A stretch of DNA of 64,000 nt from Brochothrix campestris (GTDB lineage Bacteria; Bacillota; Bacilli; Lactobacillales; Listeriaceae). Location: assembly GCF_046058945.1 (NCBI RefSeq), contig NZ_CP175511.1, positions 744,001-808,000 of the forward strand. The letters are read 5' to 3'. Below are positions 52,357-62,290 of this stretch, piece by piece (the first letter of the stretch is position 1; the number at the start of each line of letters is the position of its first letter). The translations under genes were made by a program, and so were the position numbers. The notes below the pieces were generated by a model. The model did not search any database, had not been told where the DNA came from, and was given only the letters and a program-made list of their open reading frames with translations.

Positions 52357-53499
52357 ATGAAACCAGCAGTAACCTATGAACTCATTAAAACGGATAAGGC
52401 AACCGGTGCCCGTGCCGGTATTATTCACACACCACACGGTTCGTTTCCGACACCGATGTTTATGCCAGTCGGAACGTTAGCAACAGTTAAAACGATGGCA
52501 CCAGAAGATTTAAAAGAAATGAATGCCGGTATCATCTTAAGCAACACATATCACCTTTGGTTACGTCCTGGTCATGAGTTAATCCGTGAAGCGGGTGGGC
52601 TCCATAAATTCATGAACTGGGATCAACCGATTCTTACCGATTCAGGTGGTTTCCAAGTGTTCAGTTTAAGTAAAATTCGTGACATTAAAGAAGAAGGCGT
52701 TCATTTTCGGTCGCATTTAGACGGGTCGAAATTATTCTTATCGCCCGAAAAAGCGATTGAAATTCAAGAAGCACTCGGATCAGACATAATGATGTCGTTT
52801 GACGAATGTCCACCGTATCCTGCCAGTCGTGAATACATGATTCAATCGATGGCACGGACGACGCGTTGGGCAGAGCGTGGCTTAAAAGCACACACAACAA
52901 TGGATAAACAGTCGCTCTTCGGTATTGTGCAAGGTGGGGTTTATGCTGATTTACGCCAACAACATGCGAAGGAATTGGCATCACTTGATTTTCCTGGTTA
53001 TTCAATTGGGGGCTTAAGTGTCGGCGAAGAAAAACACTTAATGAATGAAGCGCTTGAAGCAACAACACCATTTTTACCCGCCGACAAACCGCGCTATTTA
53101 ATGGGTGTCGGTTCACCAGATGCCTTGATTGATGGCGTTATCCGTGGAATTGATATGTTTGACTGCGTATTGCCAACACGGATTGCTCGTAACGGTACAA
53201 CGATGACGAGCCAAGGTCGAGTCGTGATTAAAAATAAAATCTATGAAAAAGACTTTGGTCCACTTGATCCGAACTGTGATTGCCACGTCTGCAAAAACTA
53301 TTCGCGTGCTTATATTCGTCACTTAGTTAAAGCGAAGGAATCATTCGGCATTCGTTTAACAAGTTATCATAACCTTCACTTCCTCATTAAATTAATGGAA
53401 AATGTCCGTGAAGCGATTATGGAAGACCGTTTACTGGCATTTAGAGAAGAATTCTTTGAACAATATGGCTATAATAAGCCAAATCCACGTAATTTTTAA
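52357..53499 (+). CDS. tgt: Queuine tRNA-ribosyltransferase (tRNA-guanine transglycosylase)
   Basis: A 380-residue TIM-barrel enzyme that swaps guanine-34 for preQ1. LTDSGGFQVFSL carries the catalytic Asp, FDECPPYPASREY and VLPTRIARNG follow, and a zinc site is formed by CDCHVC plus the later Cys/His (SYHNLHFL). It is paired with queA as in most Firmicutes. RBS: AAAGAGGG. Confidence 0.96.
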   Translation: MKPAVTYELIKTDKATGARAGIIHTPHGSFPTPMFMPVGTLATVKTMAPEDLKEMNAGIILSNTYHLWLRPGHELIREAGGLHKFMNWDQPILTDSGGFQVFSLSKIRDIKEEGVHFRSHLDGSKLFLSPEKAIEIQEALGSDIMMSFDECPPYPASREYMIQSMARTTRWAERGLKAHTTMDKQSLFGIVQGGVYADLRQQHAKELASLDFPGYSIGGLSVGEEKHLMNEALEATTPFLPADKPRYLMGVGSPDALIDGVIRGIDMFDCVLPTRIARNGTTMTSQGRVVIKNKIYEKDFGPLDPNCDCHVCKNYSRAYIRHLVKAKESFGIRLTSYHNLHFLIKLMENVREAIMEDRLLAFREEFFEQYGYNKPNPRNF

Positions 53500-53572
53500 G
53501 TTATTAGTAGTCTATTAACAGTTTTTTCTGATATACTTAAAGTATTGAATAACGAAAGGGGTTTTATCACAC

Positions 53573-53863
53573 ATGAGTTCTATGTTACTAATTGTCGTAA
53601 TGATTGCGCTTTTCTATTTTATGTTAATCCGTCCGCAACAAAAGCGTCAAAAGAAAGTTCAATCGATGCAAAGTGCGCTTAAAAAAGGCGACACAATTGC
53701 AACTATCGGTGGCTTACATGGCGTTGTTGAGTCAATTGACGAAAAACAAATTACTTTGGACTGTCACGGTTCATTGTTAACATTTGACCGTCAAGCTGTG
53801 CGTACAGTACTTGAAGTCGCTGAAGCACCAGTTGAAACGTTTGAATCAGACGATAACAACTAA
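53573..53863 (+). CDS. yajC: Preprotein translocase accessory subunit YajC
   Basis: A 96-residue protein with one N-terminal membrane helix (MLLIVVMIALFYFMLIRPQ) followed by the QQKRQKKVQSMQ cytoplasmic motif and the KKGDTIATIGGLHGVVESID domain. YajC associates with SecDF. It is followed by its own terminator and secDF, the usual order. Confidence 0.95.
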   Translation: MSSMLLIVVMIALFYFMLIRPQQKRQKKVQSMQSALKKGDTIATIGGLHGVVESIDEKQITLDCHGSLLTFDRQAVRTVLEVAEAPVETFESDDNN

Positions 53864-53874
53864 ATAAACACACC

Positions 53875-53912
53875 AAAACCTGCTATGTTTTCGGACATAA
53901 AAGGTTTTTTTA
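53875..53912 (+). terminator. Intrinsic terminator after yajC
   Basis: AAAACCT/AGGTTTT with an inner ATGT/ACAT stem around TTTCGG is followed by T residues. Confidence 0.75.
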
Positions 53913-53937
53913 TTTTAATGAAAAAAAGTACTAAAAC

Positions 53938-54189
53938 TGGTATAATTATCTAGAATTGTGAAGTGCTAACGAAATGTGTTGACGCAGAATGATGTGACCT
54001 TAAAGGACTGTTAAAGTAGGGTTTAATAACTTTAAGACGCAACATTCGCAAAGCTGCAGACGTAGTACATATAACTAGTATGTTCGTATGATAACTATTT
54101 TCACAGTCTAGAGGATTATTTTTGTAGCTCAAAAAGCTAATAATAATTACTTCAAACAAAATGGCAGAAGAAAGGTCGTGTTTAACACA
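53938..54189 (+). promoter_or_regulatory. Extended -10 promoter and long leader of secDF
   Basis: TGGTATAAT (53938-53946) is an extended -10 without a clear -35. About 230 nt follow before secDF, with small hairpins such as ACATA...TATGT near 54067 and AGCT...AGCT near 54127. I see no convincing leader peptide, but such leaders control Sec genes in some bacteria. Confidence 0.45.
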
Positions 54190-56457
54190 ATGAAAAAGGG
54201 TAAATTAGTTAGTTTTTTTATTTTGATAGCCGTATTCGCTGCTGTCATCTCGTTCACTATTAAACCAGTATTAAATAATATTAATTTAGGACTCGATTTG
54301 CAAGGTGGGTTTGAAGTCTTATATGAGGTTAAACCCCAAGACGGAAAATCCGATAAAATTACAACTGAAACATTAAAATCAACTGTTGTCGCCTTAGATA
54401 AACGTATTAACGCGTTAGGTGTGGCAGAACCAAGCATTACAATCGAATCGGGTAACCGTATCCGTGTCCAATTAGCGGGTATTAAAAACCAAGATGAAGC
54501 GCGTGATATGTTATCAACAACCGCGCAATTATCATTCCGTGACGCCAATGATAAGCTCATGATGGATGGTAGCGATCTCGTACAAGGTGCTGCGAAGCAA
54601 TCATACGATCAACAAAATCAACCAGTCGTTACTTTGAAATTGAAAGACAGTGCTAAATTTGCTAAGGTAACAAAAAACATTTTAGACCAAGCACCAAATA
54701 ATCAACTTGTTATTTGGCTTGATCATAAGGATAAACAAAAATTCTTAGATGAATCTGCTAAAGCAAATCCTGCCTTTTTATCAGCACCAAATGTCAGCCA
54801 AGTACTCAATACGAATCAAGTAGAAATTTCAGGTAGTTTCACAGTCGCAGAAGCAACTAACCTTGCTGAGTTACTTAATGCAGGGGCATTACCAGTGAAA
54901 TTAACTGAAGTGTATTCTACCTCAGTAGGGGCTGCCTTTGGTCAATCAGCACTCGAAGATACAATGTTTGCTGGCTTAATAGGCCTGCTCGTTATCTTCG
55001 TGTTCATGGCGATTTTCTATCGTTTACCAGGTCTGATTGCCTCAGTAACGCTAGCCGTATACACATACATTGTATTATTAATTGTTAGTCTGGTTGGTGC
55101 AACGATGACTTTGCCAGGGATTGCCGGTTTGATTCTCGGTATTGGTATGGCCGTCGATGCCAACATTATTACGTATGAGCGGATTAAAGAAGAAATTCGT
55201 GTCGGACGCACGATTAAAAAAGCCTTTATCGAAGGTTCAAAAGAGTCATTCCGTACAATTTTAGATGCAAACTTAACAACGATTATTGTTGCTGCCGTCT
55301 TATTTGTATTCGGTACGAGCTCAATTCGTGGTTTCGCGCTTATTTTAATCATCAGTATTCTCGTAAGTTTCGTGACAGCTGTTTATGGCTCACGGATTAT
55401 GCTGGGCTTACTTGTCAACAGTGGTTCGTTAGATCAACGTCCAGGTTTGTTTGGGGTTAAACGTAAAAGTATCCATCAGTTATCAGAAGGCTTCGAATCA
55501 TTTAAGCTTGCGACTAACTTTGACCATATCGATTTCTTGAAACACCGCAAAGTGTTCTTATCAATCTTTGCTGCGATTACAATTCTCGGTATTATTTGTT
55601 TGGCAACATTGAAGATGAACTTAGGTATCGATTTTTCAAGTGGTACACGTGCTGAATTGACAGCTGATTCTACTTTAACAGCAGCTAAGGTATCAAAAGA
55701 ACTCGATGCAATCGGGATGCCATCAAGCGATATTGTTTTGACCGGTAAGGATCAAAAAAGCGCAGTTGTCAGTTATAAAGGTGCCTTTAGTCAAGCTGAA
55801 ATCAAAAAATTCAACAATCACTTCAAAGCTGAATACGGCCATGAAGCAAGTATTAATACAGTGACACCGACGGTGGGACAAGAACTTGCAAAAAATGGTT
55901 TCTTCGCATTAATCATTGCCTCATTGTTAATTATTGTCTACATTGGTTTCCGTTTTGAATTGAAGATGGCTGTTTCAGCTGTTGTATCGTTATTATTCGA
56001 TGGCTTTGTGATTTTCGTCGTCTTTAGTCTCTTCAAAATTAAGGTTGATTTAACCTTCATTGCCGCGGTCTTAACGGTTATTGGTTATTCAATTAATGAT
56101 ACAATTGTAACAGCTGACCGTGTGCGTGAAATCGGTCAAAAACTACGGGTTTACAAAAACAAAGAAGATTTGGCAATCGCTGTTAACCAAGGGTTACGCC
56201 AAACATTGACCCGTTCAATTACAACCGTATCAACGGTTTTAATTACCGTGATTGCCTTAATGCTCTTTGGTAGTCACTCAATTTGGGAATTCTCACTAGC
56301 CTTAATGATCGGGTTGATTTCAAGCATTTTCACCTCAATGTTTATGGTTATGCAAATGTGGTATAGTTTTAAAGTTCGCGAATTAAATAAACACGGCGAA
56401 ATTAAAACGGTTAAAGAGAAAAAATACAAAACGAAGAAGGATAAACTTGTCGTTTAA
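54190..56457 (+). CDS. secDF: Protein translocase subunit SecDF (fused)
   Basis: A 755-residue fusion of SecD and SecF with about 12 membrane helices. LGLDLQGGFEVLYEV is the SecD P1 opening; GIGMAVDANIITYERIKEE is the proton-path motif of SecD, and TVIGYSINDTIVTADRVRE is its SecF counterpart. It drives late protein export using the proton gradient. MKKGKLVS matches homologues; a GTG four codons upstream (54178) is an alternative because the AAAGG is far from the ATG. Confidence 0.94.
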   Translation: MKKGKLVSFFILIAVFAAVISFTIKPVLNNINLGLDLQGGFEVLYEVKPQDGKSDKITTETLKSTVVALDKRINALGVAEPSITIESGNRIRVQLAGIKNQDEARDMLSTTAQLSFRDANDKLMMDGSDLVQGAAKQSYDQQNQPVVTLKLKDSAKFAKVTKNILDQAPNNQLVIWLDHKDKQKFLDESAKANPAFLSAPNVSQVLNTNQVEISGSFTVAEATNLAELLNAGALPVKLTEVYSTSVGAAFGQSALEDTMFAGLIGLLVIFVFMAIFYRLPGLIASVTLAVYTYIVLLIVSLVGATMTLPGIAGLILGIGMAVDANIITYERIKEEIRVGRTIKKAFIEGSKESFRTILDANLTTIIVAAVLFVFGTSSIRGFALILIISILVSFVTAVYGSRIMLGLLVNSGSLDQRPGLFGVKRKSIHQLSEGFESFKLATNFDHIDFLKHRKVFLSIFAAITILGIICLATLKMNLGIDFSSGTRAELTADSTLTAAKVSKELDAIGMPSSDIVLTGKDQKSAVVSYKGAFSQAEIKKFNNHFKAEYGHEASINTVTPTVGQELAKNGFFALIIASLLIIVYIGFRFELKMAVSAVVSLLFDGFVIFVVFSLFKIKVDLTFIAAVLTVIGYSINDTIVTADRVREIGQKLRVYKNKEDLAIAVNQGLRQTLTRSITTVSTVLITVIALMLFGSHSIWEFSLALMIGLISSIFTSMFMVMQMWYSFKVRELNKHGEIKTVKEKKYKTKKDKLVV

Positions 56458-56479
56458 CGAGAGAAAGGGATGGGGATAA

Positions 56480-56788
56480 ATGAAAAAAGCACAATGGTTA
56501 ACACTTATTAGTATTTTATTGGTTTTGATAATTGCCATTTTAGCGATTATCAATGTCGATAAAGTCGAAGTGAACTTCATCTTTACAACGGTGCAATGGC
56601 CATTGATTTTAGTGATTATTGGCTCAGCCTTACTCGGTGCGCTCCTCGTTATCTGTGTTTCGTTTATGCGCGCAATCAAAGAAAAAAACACGCGTAAACA
56701 GGCAGAAAAAGCGGAAAAAAAAGAACGCTTAGCACAAGCAACAACACGTACAGAAATAAACAAGCTTAAACAAGCGGATAAAAAGTAG
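56480..56788 (+). CDS. LapA-domain small membrane protein (YrvD-like)
   Basis: A 102-residue protein with two membrane helices (about 5-25 and 42-65) and a charged Lys/Glu-rich coiled tail. It fits the LapA/DUF1049 family and the position of B. subtilis yrvD between secDF and recJ. Function in Gram-positives is unknown. It starts after GAAAGGGATGGGG and ends at a strong terminator. Confidence 0.8.
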   Translation: MKKAQWLTLISILLVLIIAILAIINVDKVEVNFIFTTVQWPLILVIIGSALLGALLVICVSFMRAIKEKNTRKQAEKAEKKERLAQATTRTEINKLKQADKK

Positions 56789-56821
56789 TGGTAGAGACGC
56801 TCCGTGATATTTGTTAAGTTG

Positions 56822-56853
56822 AACTGGCAGACGAGTGTCTGCCAGTTTTTTTT
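56822..56853 (+). terminator. Intrinsic terminator after the LapA-domain gene
   Basis: Perfect stem AACTGGCAGAC/GTCTGCCAGTT with loop GAGT and eight T residues. Confidence 0.92.
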
Positions 56854-56938
56854 ATACAAAAAAACAAGTGGCACCAGTTAAAAAGGTCGATTTATGGTAA
56901 GATATGAAGTGGAACTTTATTTAGAAGGAGTGAGAGAC

Positions 56939-59248
56939 GTGCTTGCATCTAACTATGACTGGCAAGAACTAACAAACAATCAAGCCGACGTATTAGCATT
57001 GGCAAAGGCAACACAATTATCAACGCCAATCACAGCGCTGTTATGGGAACGGAATCTGCGTTCAGAAGCAGCTATCGAACAGTTTTTACAGCCGACCGAA
57101 ACAGTTGTGCATGATCCTTTTTTACTGTCGGATATGGAGAAAACGCTTGAAATCATCGAAGAAGCTTTAGCTGAAGATAAAAAAATTATGATTTATGGCG
57201 ACTATGATGCGGATGGTGTAACAAGTACTGCGGTCTTATATGAAGCATTGCAAATCATTGGGGCAGAACCGAGTTGTTTTATTCCCAATCGCTTTGTTGA
57301 AGGGTATGGTCCTAATAAAGCCGCTTTCAAAAAAATTAAAGAAGATGGCTATGACCTTTTAATTACGGTTGATAACGGTATTGCTGGCATCGAAGAAATG
57401 GCTTATGCACGTGAAATTGGTTTGCAAGTTATTTGTACAGATCACCATGAAGTCGGAGCACAATTACCGGATGCTGATGCGATTGTTCATCCGAAACATC
57501 CAGCCTTTAATTACCCATTCAAAGAGCTAGCTGGTGTTGGTGTTGCCTTTAAAGTTGCACACGCCTTACTTGGTGAAATCCCAGTTGAATTACTCGATTT
57601 ATTTGCGCTTGGAACAATTGGTGATATGGTATCGTTAACCGATGAAAACCGTTTTCTTGTTAAAGCAGGGCTAGAGCGACTAGCAGTAACTGAACGCCCG
57701 GGTTTACAGGCCCTTTACCGGCAACTAAACTTAGATACATCAACGGTTACATCCGATATGGTTGGGTTTAAGATTGCCCCCCATTTAAATGCGGCCGGTC
57801 GCCTTGGGTCTGCTGAGAAAGCATTGGCGTTATTAATTACACGCGATGTGAATGAAGCGAAGCAATTGGCTAGCGACCTCGTTGCGATCAACAATGAACG
57901 AAAAGCAATTGTAAATGAACTGGTGTTGGCTGCAGACGAACAAGTCCAACCGTTTTTAGCAGATAAAGTCTTAATTGTTGCTGGCAAAGACTGGCATGAA
58001 GGTGTATTAGGAATTGTGGCTTCTCGTCTCGTTGAAGCCTATCAACGTCCGGTGATTGTCTTGTCATTGAATGAAGAAAAACAGTGGGCCAAAGGCTCAG
58101 GTCGTAGCATTCCTGGTTTGAATCTTTATGATGCCTTAAACGATAGTACGACGCTATTAACCCGCTTTGGCGGACATGCTGGTGCAGCCGGTCTGACATT
58201 GCCAATCGATAATGTGGCTGCTTTGCGAACAGCTGTTAATACTTATGCAGCACCACTATTAGCAGAAACGAGTACCAAACTGCCGCTCATGATTGATTTA
58301 AACTTAACGATACCCGAGGCAAGTCTTGCGCTACTTGACGAGGTCAAGCGCTTAGAACCATTCGGAACCGATAACCCAAAACCGCTAGTGAAATTTACCA
58401 ACGTTCGACTTGCGAGCATTCGTCAAATTGGTGCTGATAACGCCCATCTTAAGGCAACTTTTAAAGATGATGAGGCGACGATTGAAGCGATTGGTTTTAA
58501 TATTGGTGCTCTCAAAAATACTTTGAACATGAGTGACGATATTGATGTTGTTGGCGAACTGTCACTGAATGAATGGCGTAATCAACAAATGGTGCAGCTG
58601 CAAATTAAAGATATTGCAGTCACCAATAACCAATTGTTTGATTTACGTGGTGAGGCCGAGTGGAGCAAATTTTGTAAAACCGTTACGCCTTTTAATCAAC
58701 CAGATGCCTTTGTTGTTTTTAATCATCCCGCCTTTGTGAGCGAATGGGCTGATAAAGTCAACGTGCTTAATTTAGCGGTGGATGAATTACCGAGTGAGCG
58801 CATCAACAGTCTTGTGATTGTCGATCTACCCACCGATGCCGAACAACTCGAGGCCTTACTGGCTGTGACACAACCACAAAATATTTATGCCCGACTTGAA
58901 AACCCTAATCCACAAGGGTTGGTGGTACTGCCAAGTCGTGAGGAATTCGGTGACTTTTTTAAATTTATTGCGCAATTCCAACCGGTTGATGTGAAGCGTC
59001 AACATCAAGCGATTTGTCAAAAATTAAACATCTCGAAAAATAAGCTCTTTTTCATGACAACGGTGTTTTTTGAGCTGGAATTTGTTAAAATAGAAAAGGA
59101 TTGTTTGACGATAAACGAACAAGCACCGAAACATCAATTAGCAGAATCAGCGTCATACAAAAAACGCGAAGCAATTGAAGCGCTACAACAACGTTTTATT
59201 TATTCAAACTACACCGCTCTTTACAATGTGTTTTGGAGTGAAAGTTAA
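56939..59248 (+). CDS. recJ: Single-stranded-DNA-specific 5'-3' exonuclease RecJ
   Basis: A 769-residue DHH-family nuclease. Motifs: YGDYDADGVTSTAVLYEAL (near residue 88), LITVDNGIAG, CTDHHEVGAQLPDADA with the DHH triad, and GSGRSIPGLNLYDAL with HAGAAGLTL for DHHA1. A long C-terminal RecJ_C extension (residues 560-769) is typical of Firmicutes. AAGGAG is spaced for the GTG at 56939; the frame is open from an ATG at 56894. Confidence 0.94.
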   Translation: MLASNYDWQELTNNQADVLALAKATQLSTPITALLWERNLRSEAAIEQFLQPTETVVHDPFLLSDMEKTLEIIEEALAEDKKIMIYGDYDADGVTSTAVLYEALQIIGAEPSCFIPNRFVEGYGPNKAAFKKIKEDGYDLLITVDNGIAGIEEMAYAREIGLQVICTDHHEVGAQLPDADAIVHPKHPAFNYPFKELAGVGVAFKVAHALLGEIPVELLDLFALGTIGDMVSLTDENRFLVKAGLERLAVTERPGLQALYRQLNLDTSTVTSDMVGFKIAPHLNAAGRLGSAEKALALLITRDVNEAKQLASDLVAINNERKAIVNELVLAADEQVQPFLADKVLIVAGKDWHEGVLGIVASRLVEAYQRPVIVLSLNEEKQWAKGSGRSIPGLNLYDALNDSTTLLTRFGGHAGAAGLTLPIDNVAALRTAVNTYAAPLLAETSTKLPLMIDLNLTIPEASLALLDEVKRLEPFGTDNPKPLVKFTNVRLASIRQIGADNAHLKATFKDDEATIEAIGFNIGALKNTLNMSDDIDVVGELSLNEWRNQQMVQLQIKDIAVTNNQLFDLRGEAEWSKFCKTVTPFNQPDAFVVFNHPAFVSEWADKVNVLNLAVDELPSERINSLVIVDLPTDAEQLEALLAVTQPQNIYARLENPNPQGLVVLPSREEFGDFFKFIAQFQPVDVKRQHQAICQKLNISKNKLFFMTTVFFELEFVKIEKDCLTINEQAPKHQLAESASYKKREAIEALQQRFIYSNYTALYNVFWSES

Positions 59249-59266
59249 TTAAAGGGGATAATGATT

Positions 59267-59788
59267 ATGAAAACAGAAGATTTGAAAGATTACATTGCAT
59301 CGATTGAGAACTACCCAAAACCAGGTATCATTTTTCGGGACATCACACCATTAATGGGTAACGGTGAAGCGTACAAATTTGCAACTGATCAGTTAGTTGA
59401 TTATGCGAAAGATAAACAAGTTGATGTCATTGTTGGACCAGAGGCGCGTGGTTTTATTATCGGCTGTCCGATGGCGTATGCCATGGGTGTTGGCTTTGCA
59501 CCAGTGCGTAAACCCGGTAAGTTACCACGTGAAGTAATTGAAGTGACTTACGACCTTGAATACGGTCAAGATTCATTGACAATTCATAAAGATGCCATTA
59601 AACCAGGGCAACGTGTTTTAATCGTCGATGACTTATTAGCAACTGGTGGAACTATTGAAGCTACCATCAAACTTGTGCATGCCCTCGGTGGCGAAGTAGT
59701 GGGCGCAGCCTTCTTACTTGAGTTAGTTGAGTTGAACGGCCGTGCCAAATTAGGCGACATCGACACGAAAGTGTTATTAGAATACTAA
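59267..59788 (+). CDS. apt: Adenine phosphoribosyltransferase
   Basis: A 173-residue purine-salvage enzyme. PKPGIIFRDITPLMGNG and the PRPP loop VLIVDDLLATGGTIEATIKL are diagnostic, with VGPEARGFIIGCPMA between. ATGs at 59261 and 59267 are in frame; the second has better spacing to GGGG. It sits between recJ and rel, as in Bacillus and Listeria. Confidence 0.96.
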   Translation: MKTEDLKDYIASIENYPKPGIIFRDITPLMGNGEAYKFATDQLVDYAKDKQVDVIVGPEARGFIIGCPMAYAMGVGFAPVRKPGKLPREVIEVTYDLEYGQDSLTIHKDAIKPGQRVLIVDDLLATGGTIEATIKLVHALGGEVVGAAFLLELVELNGRAKLGDIDTKVLLEY

Positions 59789-59798
59789 ACGAAACAAC

Positions 59799-59846
59799 CA
59801 GTTCGGAGCACTCGACAAGCAATCGATGCTGCGAACTGTTTTTTTT
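59799..59846 (+). terminator. Intrinsic terminator after apt
   Basis: Arms CAGTTCGGAGCA and TGCTGCGAACTG surround a 16-nt loop and are followed by eight T residues. Confidence 0.85.
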
Positions 59847-59954
59847 AGGAAGTTACACAGAGGCGATTGATGGCATTTAAATGGTCGGTTTTTCGAAAAA
59901 AAGAGACCGACCTTCCAAAAATATAATTTTCTTTTTATCGTACGATCAATCTGC

Positions 59955-60017
59955 TATAATTGGTAATAAGATTAAGCTGTACCTAAGGTCGATTATCGTG
60001 GCTGTTAGGTGCAGCTT
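59955..60017 (+). promoter_or_regulatory. rel promoter -10 and 5' stem-loop
   Basis: TATAAT at 59955-59960 is followed, about where the mRNA should begin, by a 13-bp stem AAGCTGTACCTAA/TTAGGTGCAGCTT (one G-U pair) with an 18-nt loop. No long T-run follows, so it looks more like an mRNA-end structure than a terminator. Upstream, GGTCGGT/ACCGACC at 59885-59913 forms another hairpin. Confidence 0.5.
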
Positions 60018-60047
60018 TATGCATATCCATTGAAAGGGGATGGCATT

Positions 60048-62276
60048 ATGGTAAAAGAGCAAAATTTATCGATTGAAGAGGTCATCACGAAAGCATCGCG
60101 CTATTTAAATGAGCAACATCTTCAATTTATCACAGAGGCGTATGAATTCGCGCGCGATTCGCACGCACATCAATTTCGTAAATCAGGTGAACCTTATATC
60201 ATTCATCCTATTCAAGTAGCAGGCATTTTAGTTGATCTCGATATGGATCCTAATACAATTGCTGCTGGCTTTTTGCATGACGTCGTCGAAGATACTGACG
60301 TCACTTTAACGGATATTGCTCATAAATTCAATCCCGAAGTGGCGATGCTCGTTGATGGAGTCACTAAATTAGGGAAAATAAAATTCAAATCACATGAAGA
60401 ACAACAGGCTGAAAACCATCGTAAAATGTTTTTAGCAATGGCCCAAGACATTCGTGTTATCTTAATCAAATTAGCCGACCGCGTGCATAACATGCGGACG
60501 TTGAAACATTTACCACCCGAAAAACAAAAACGAATTGCCCAAGAAACACTTGATATTTTTGCACCACTTGCGCATCGTTTAGGTATTTCGATGATTAAAT
60601 GGGAGTTAGAAGATACAGCATTAAGATATATAAATCCGCAACAATATTATCGCATAGTGCATTTGATGAAGCAAAAACGTGGTGAGCGTGAAGCTTACCT
60701 TGAAGATTTAGTGGAAGACATCCAAGAAAACTTGGGTGAACTGAATATTAAAGCAGATATTTCAGGACGTCCGAAACATATCTTTTCTATCTATCATAAA
60801 ATGACGAGTCAACATAAGCAGTTCAATGAAATTTATGACTTGTTAGCGATTCGTGTTGTCGTCGAAAGCATTAAAGACTGTTATGCTGTCCTCGGTATTA
60901 TTCATACACGCTTTAAACCGATGCCAGGTCGTTTTAAGGACTACATTGCGATGCCAAAGGCAAACATGTATCAATCGTTGCATACGACCGTAATAGGACC
61001 GGGTGGCGAGCCACTCGAAGTTCAAATTCGAACAGAAGAAATGCATCAAATTGCTGAATTTGGCGTGGCTGCTCACTGGGCCTACAAAGAGGGCAATTCA
61101 GCTAATGTTAGCACCAGTCTTGACCGGAAAATGTCATGGTTCCGTGAAATTATGGAATTTCAAGATGAAGAAAGCAATGCCCAAGAGTTTATGTCGTCAT
61201 TAAAAACTGATTTGTTCGCAGACATGGTCTATGTGTTCTCGCCAAAAGGTGATGTGATTGAATTACCAAAAGGATCTGTCCCACTCGATTTTGCGTATCG
61301 TGTACATACCGAGGTCGGTAACCGCACAGTTGGTGCTAAAATAAACGGTAAGATTGTTACGTTAGACTATAAATTGAAAACGGGTGACATTGTTGATATC
61401 TTAACATCTAAAACGGCGACCGCACCGAGTCGTGACTGGCTTAAATTAGTGAAATCATCACAGGCTAAAAATAAAATACGTCAATATTTCAAACGACTTG
61501 TTAAAGAAGAGACGGTTGATAAAGGGCGAGTAGCCCTCGAACAAGAATTACTGGCGCATGATTTTGATCCGAAAGAGTTTTTAACAACGGATGCACTTGC
61601 AGTCATCATCGATCGCTTTAATTTCCGTGACGATGATGATCTCTATGCTGCTATCGGCTACAATAGCGTCACTGCATTGCAAGTAATGAATCGTTTGACT
61701 GAAAAAGTCCGTCGCGAACGTGCCTTGAAGCAACAGGCAGATAACCTTATCGTTGAAGGGAAAACAAGAGCTGGTGCAGTAGCACCGATTGAATCACACG
61801 AAAACAATGCTAAAAATGACCTCGGTATTCAAGTGGCAGGTGGGATGGGTAACTTACTATTACGCTTAGCTCACTGTTGTAATCCGGTCCCAGGTGATGA
61901 AATCGTCGGCTTTATTACAAAAGGTCATGGTATTTCAATCCATCGTACCGATTGTCCGAATGTGGCACAACTAGAGGGCGAAGAAGATCGCTTAATCGAT
62001 GTGTCGTGGATTGGGGCTGAAACACGGGTTCAGTCTAAATATGAGGTCACCATCGAGATTTATGCCTTTAATCGTGATGGACTACTCAACGATGTCATTC
62101 AAACCTTGAACAGCATGCAAACAACGATTAAAGGCGTTAATGCTCGGCTTGACAAGAAAGAGATGGCAGCGCTTGTTGTGAATATCATGATTCGTAACAA
62201 GGATGAAATGCAACGCATTATTGATAAACTGAAACAAATTTACGATGTGTACACGGTTAAACGTGTCACGAAATAA
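60048..62276 (+). CDS. relA: Bifunctional (p)ppGpp synthetase/hydrolase Rel
   Basis: A 742-residue RSH protein. The HD hydrolase domain (FLHDVVEDTDVTLTD near residue 76) is intact, the synthetase has RFKDYIAMPKANMYQSLHTT near 295 with the RxKD motif of bifunctional enzymes, then TGS (about 395-455), the zinc-finger region with HCCNPVPGDEIVGF near 607, and a C-terminal ACT domain. It both makes and degrades (p)ppGpp. The frame extends upstream to 60009, but AAAGGGG fits the ATG at 60048. Confidence 0.96.
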   Translation: MVKEQNLSIEEVITKASRYLNEQHLQFITEAYEFARDSHAHQFRKSGEPYIIHPIQVAGILVDLDMDPNTIAAGFLHDVVEDTDVTLTDIAHKFNPEVAMLVDGVTKLGKIKFKSHEEQQAENHRKMFLAMAQDIRVILIKLADRVHNMRTLKHLPPEKQKRIAQETLDIFAPLAHRLGISMIKWELEDTALRYINPQQYYRIVHLMKQKRGEREAYLEDLVEDIQENLGELNIKADISGRPKHIFSIYHKMTSQHKQFNEIYDLLAIRVVVESIKDCYAVLGIIHTRFKPMPGRFKDYIAMPKANMYQSLHTTVIGPGGEPLEVQIRTEEMHQIAEFGVAAHWAYKEGNSANVSTSLDRKMSWFREIMEFQDEESNAQEFMSSLKTDLFADMVYVFSPKGDVIELPKGSVPLDFAYRVHTEVGNRTVGAKINGKIVTLDYKLKTGDIVDILTSKTATAPSRDWLKLVKSSQAKNKIRQYFKRLVKEETVDKGRVALEQELLAHDFDPKEFLTTDALAVIIDRFNFRDDDDLYAAIGYNSVTALQVMNRLTEKVRRERALKQQADNLIVEGKTRAGAVAPIESHENNAKNDLGIQVAGGMGNLLLRLAHCCNPVPGDEIVGFITKGHGISIHRTDCPNVAQLEGEEDRLIDVSWIGAETRVQSKYEVTIEIYAFNRDGLLNDVIQTLNSMQTTIKGVNARLDKKEMAALVVNIMIRNKDEMQRIIDKLKQIYDVYTVKRVTK

Positions 62277-62290
62277 GGAGTTAGATTGCA

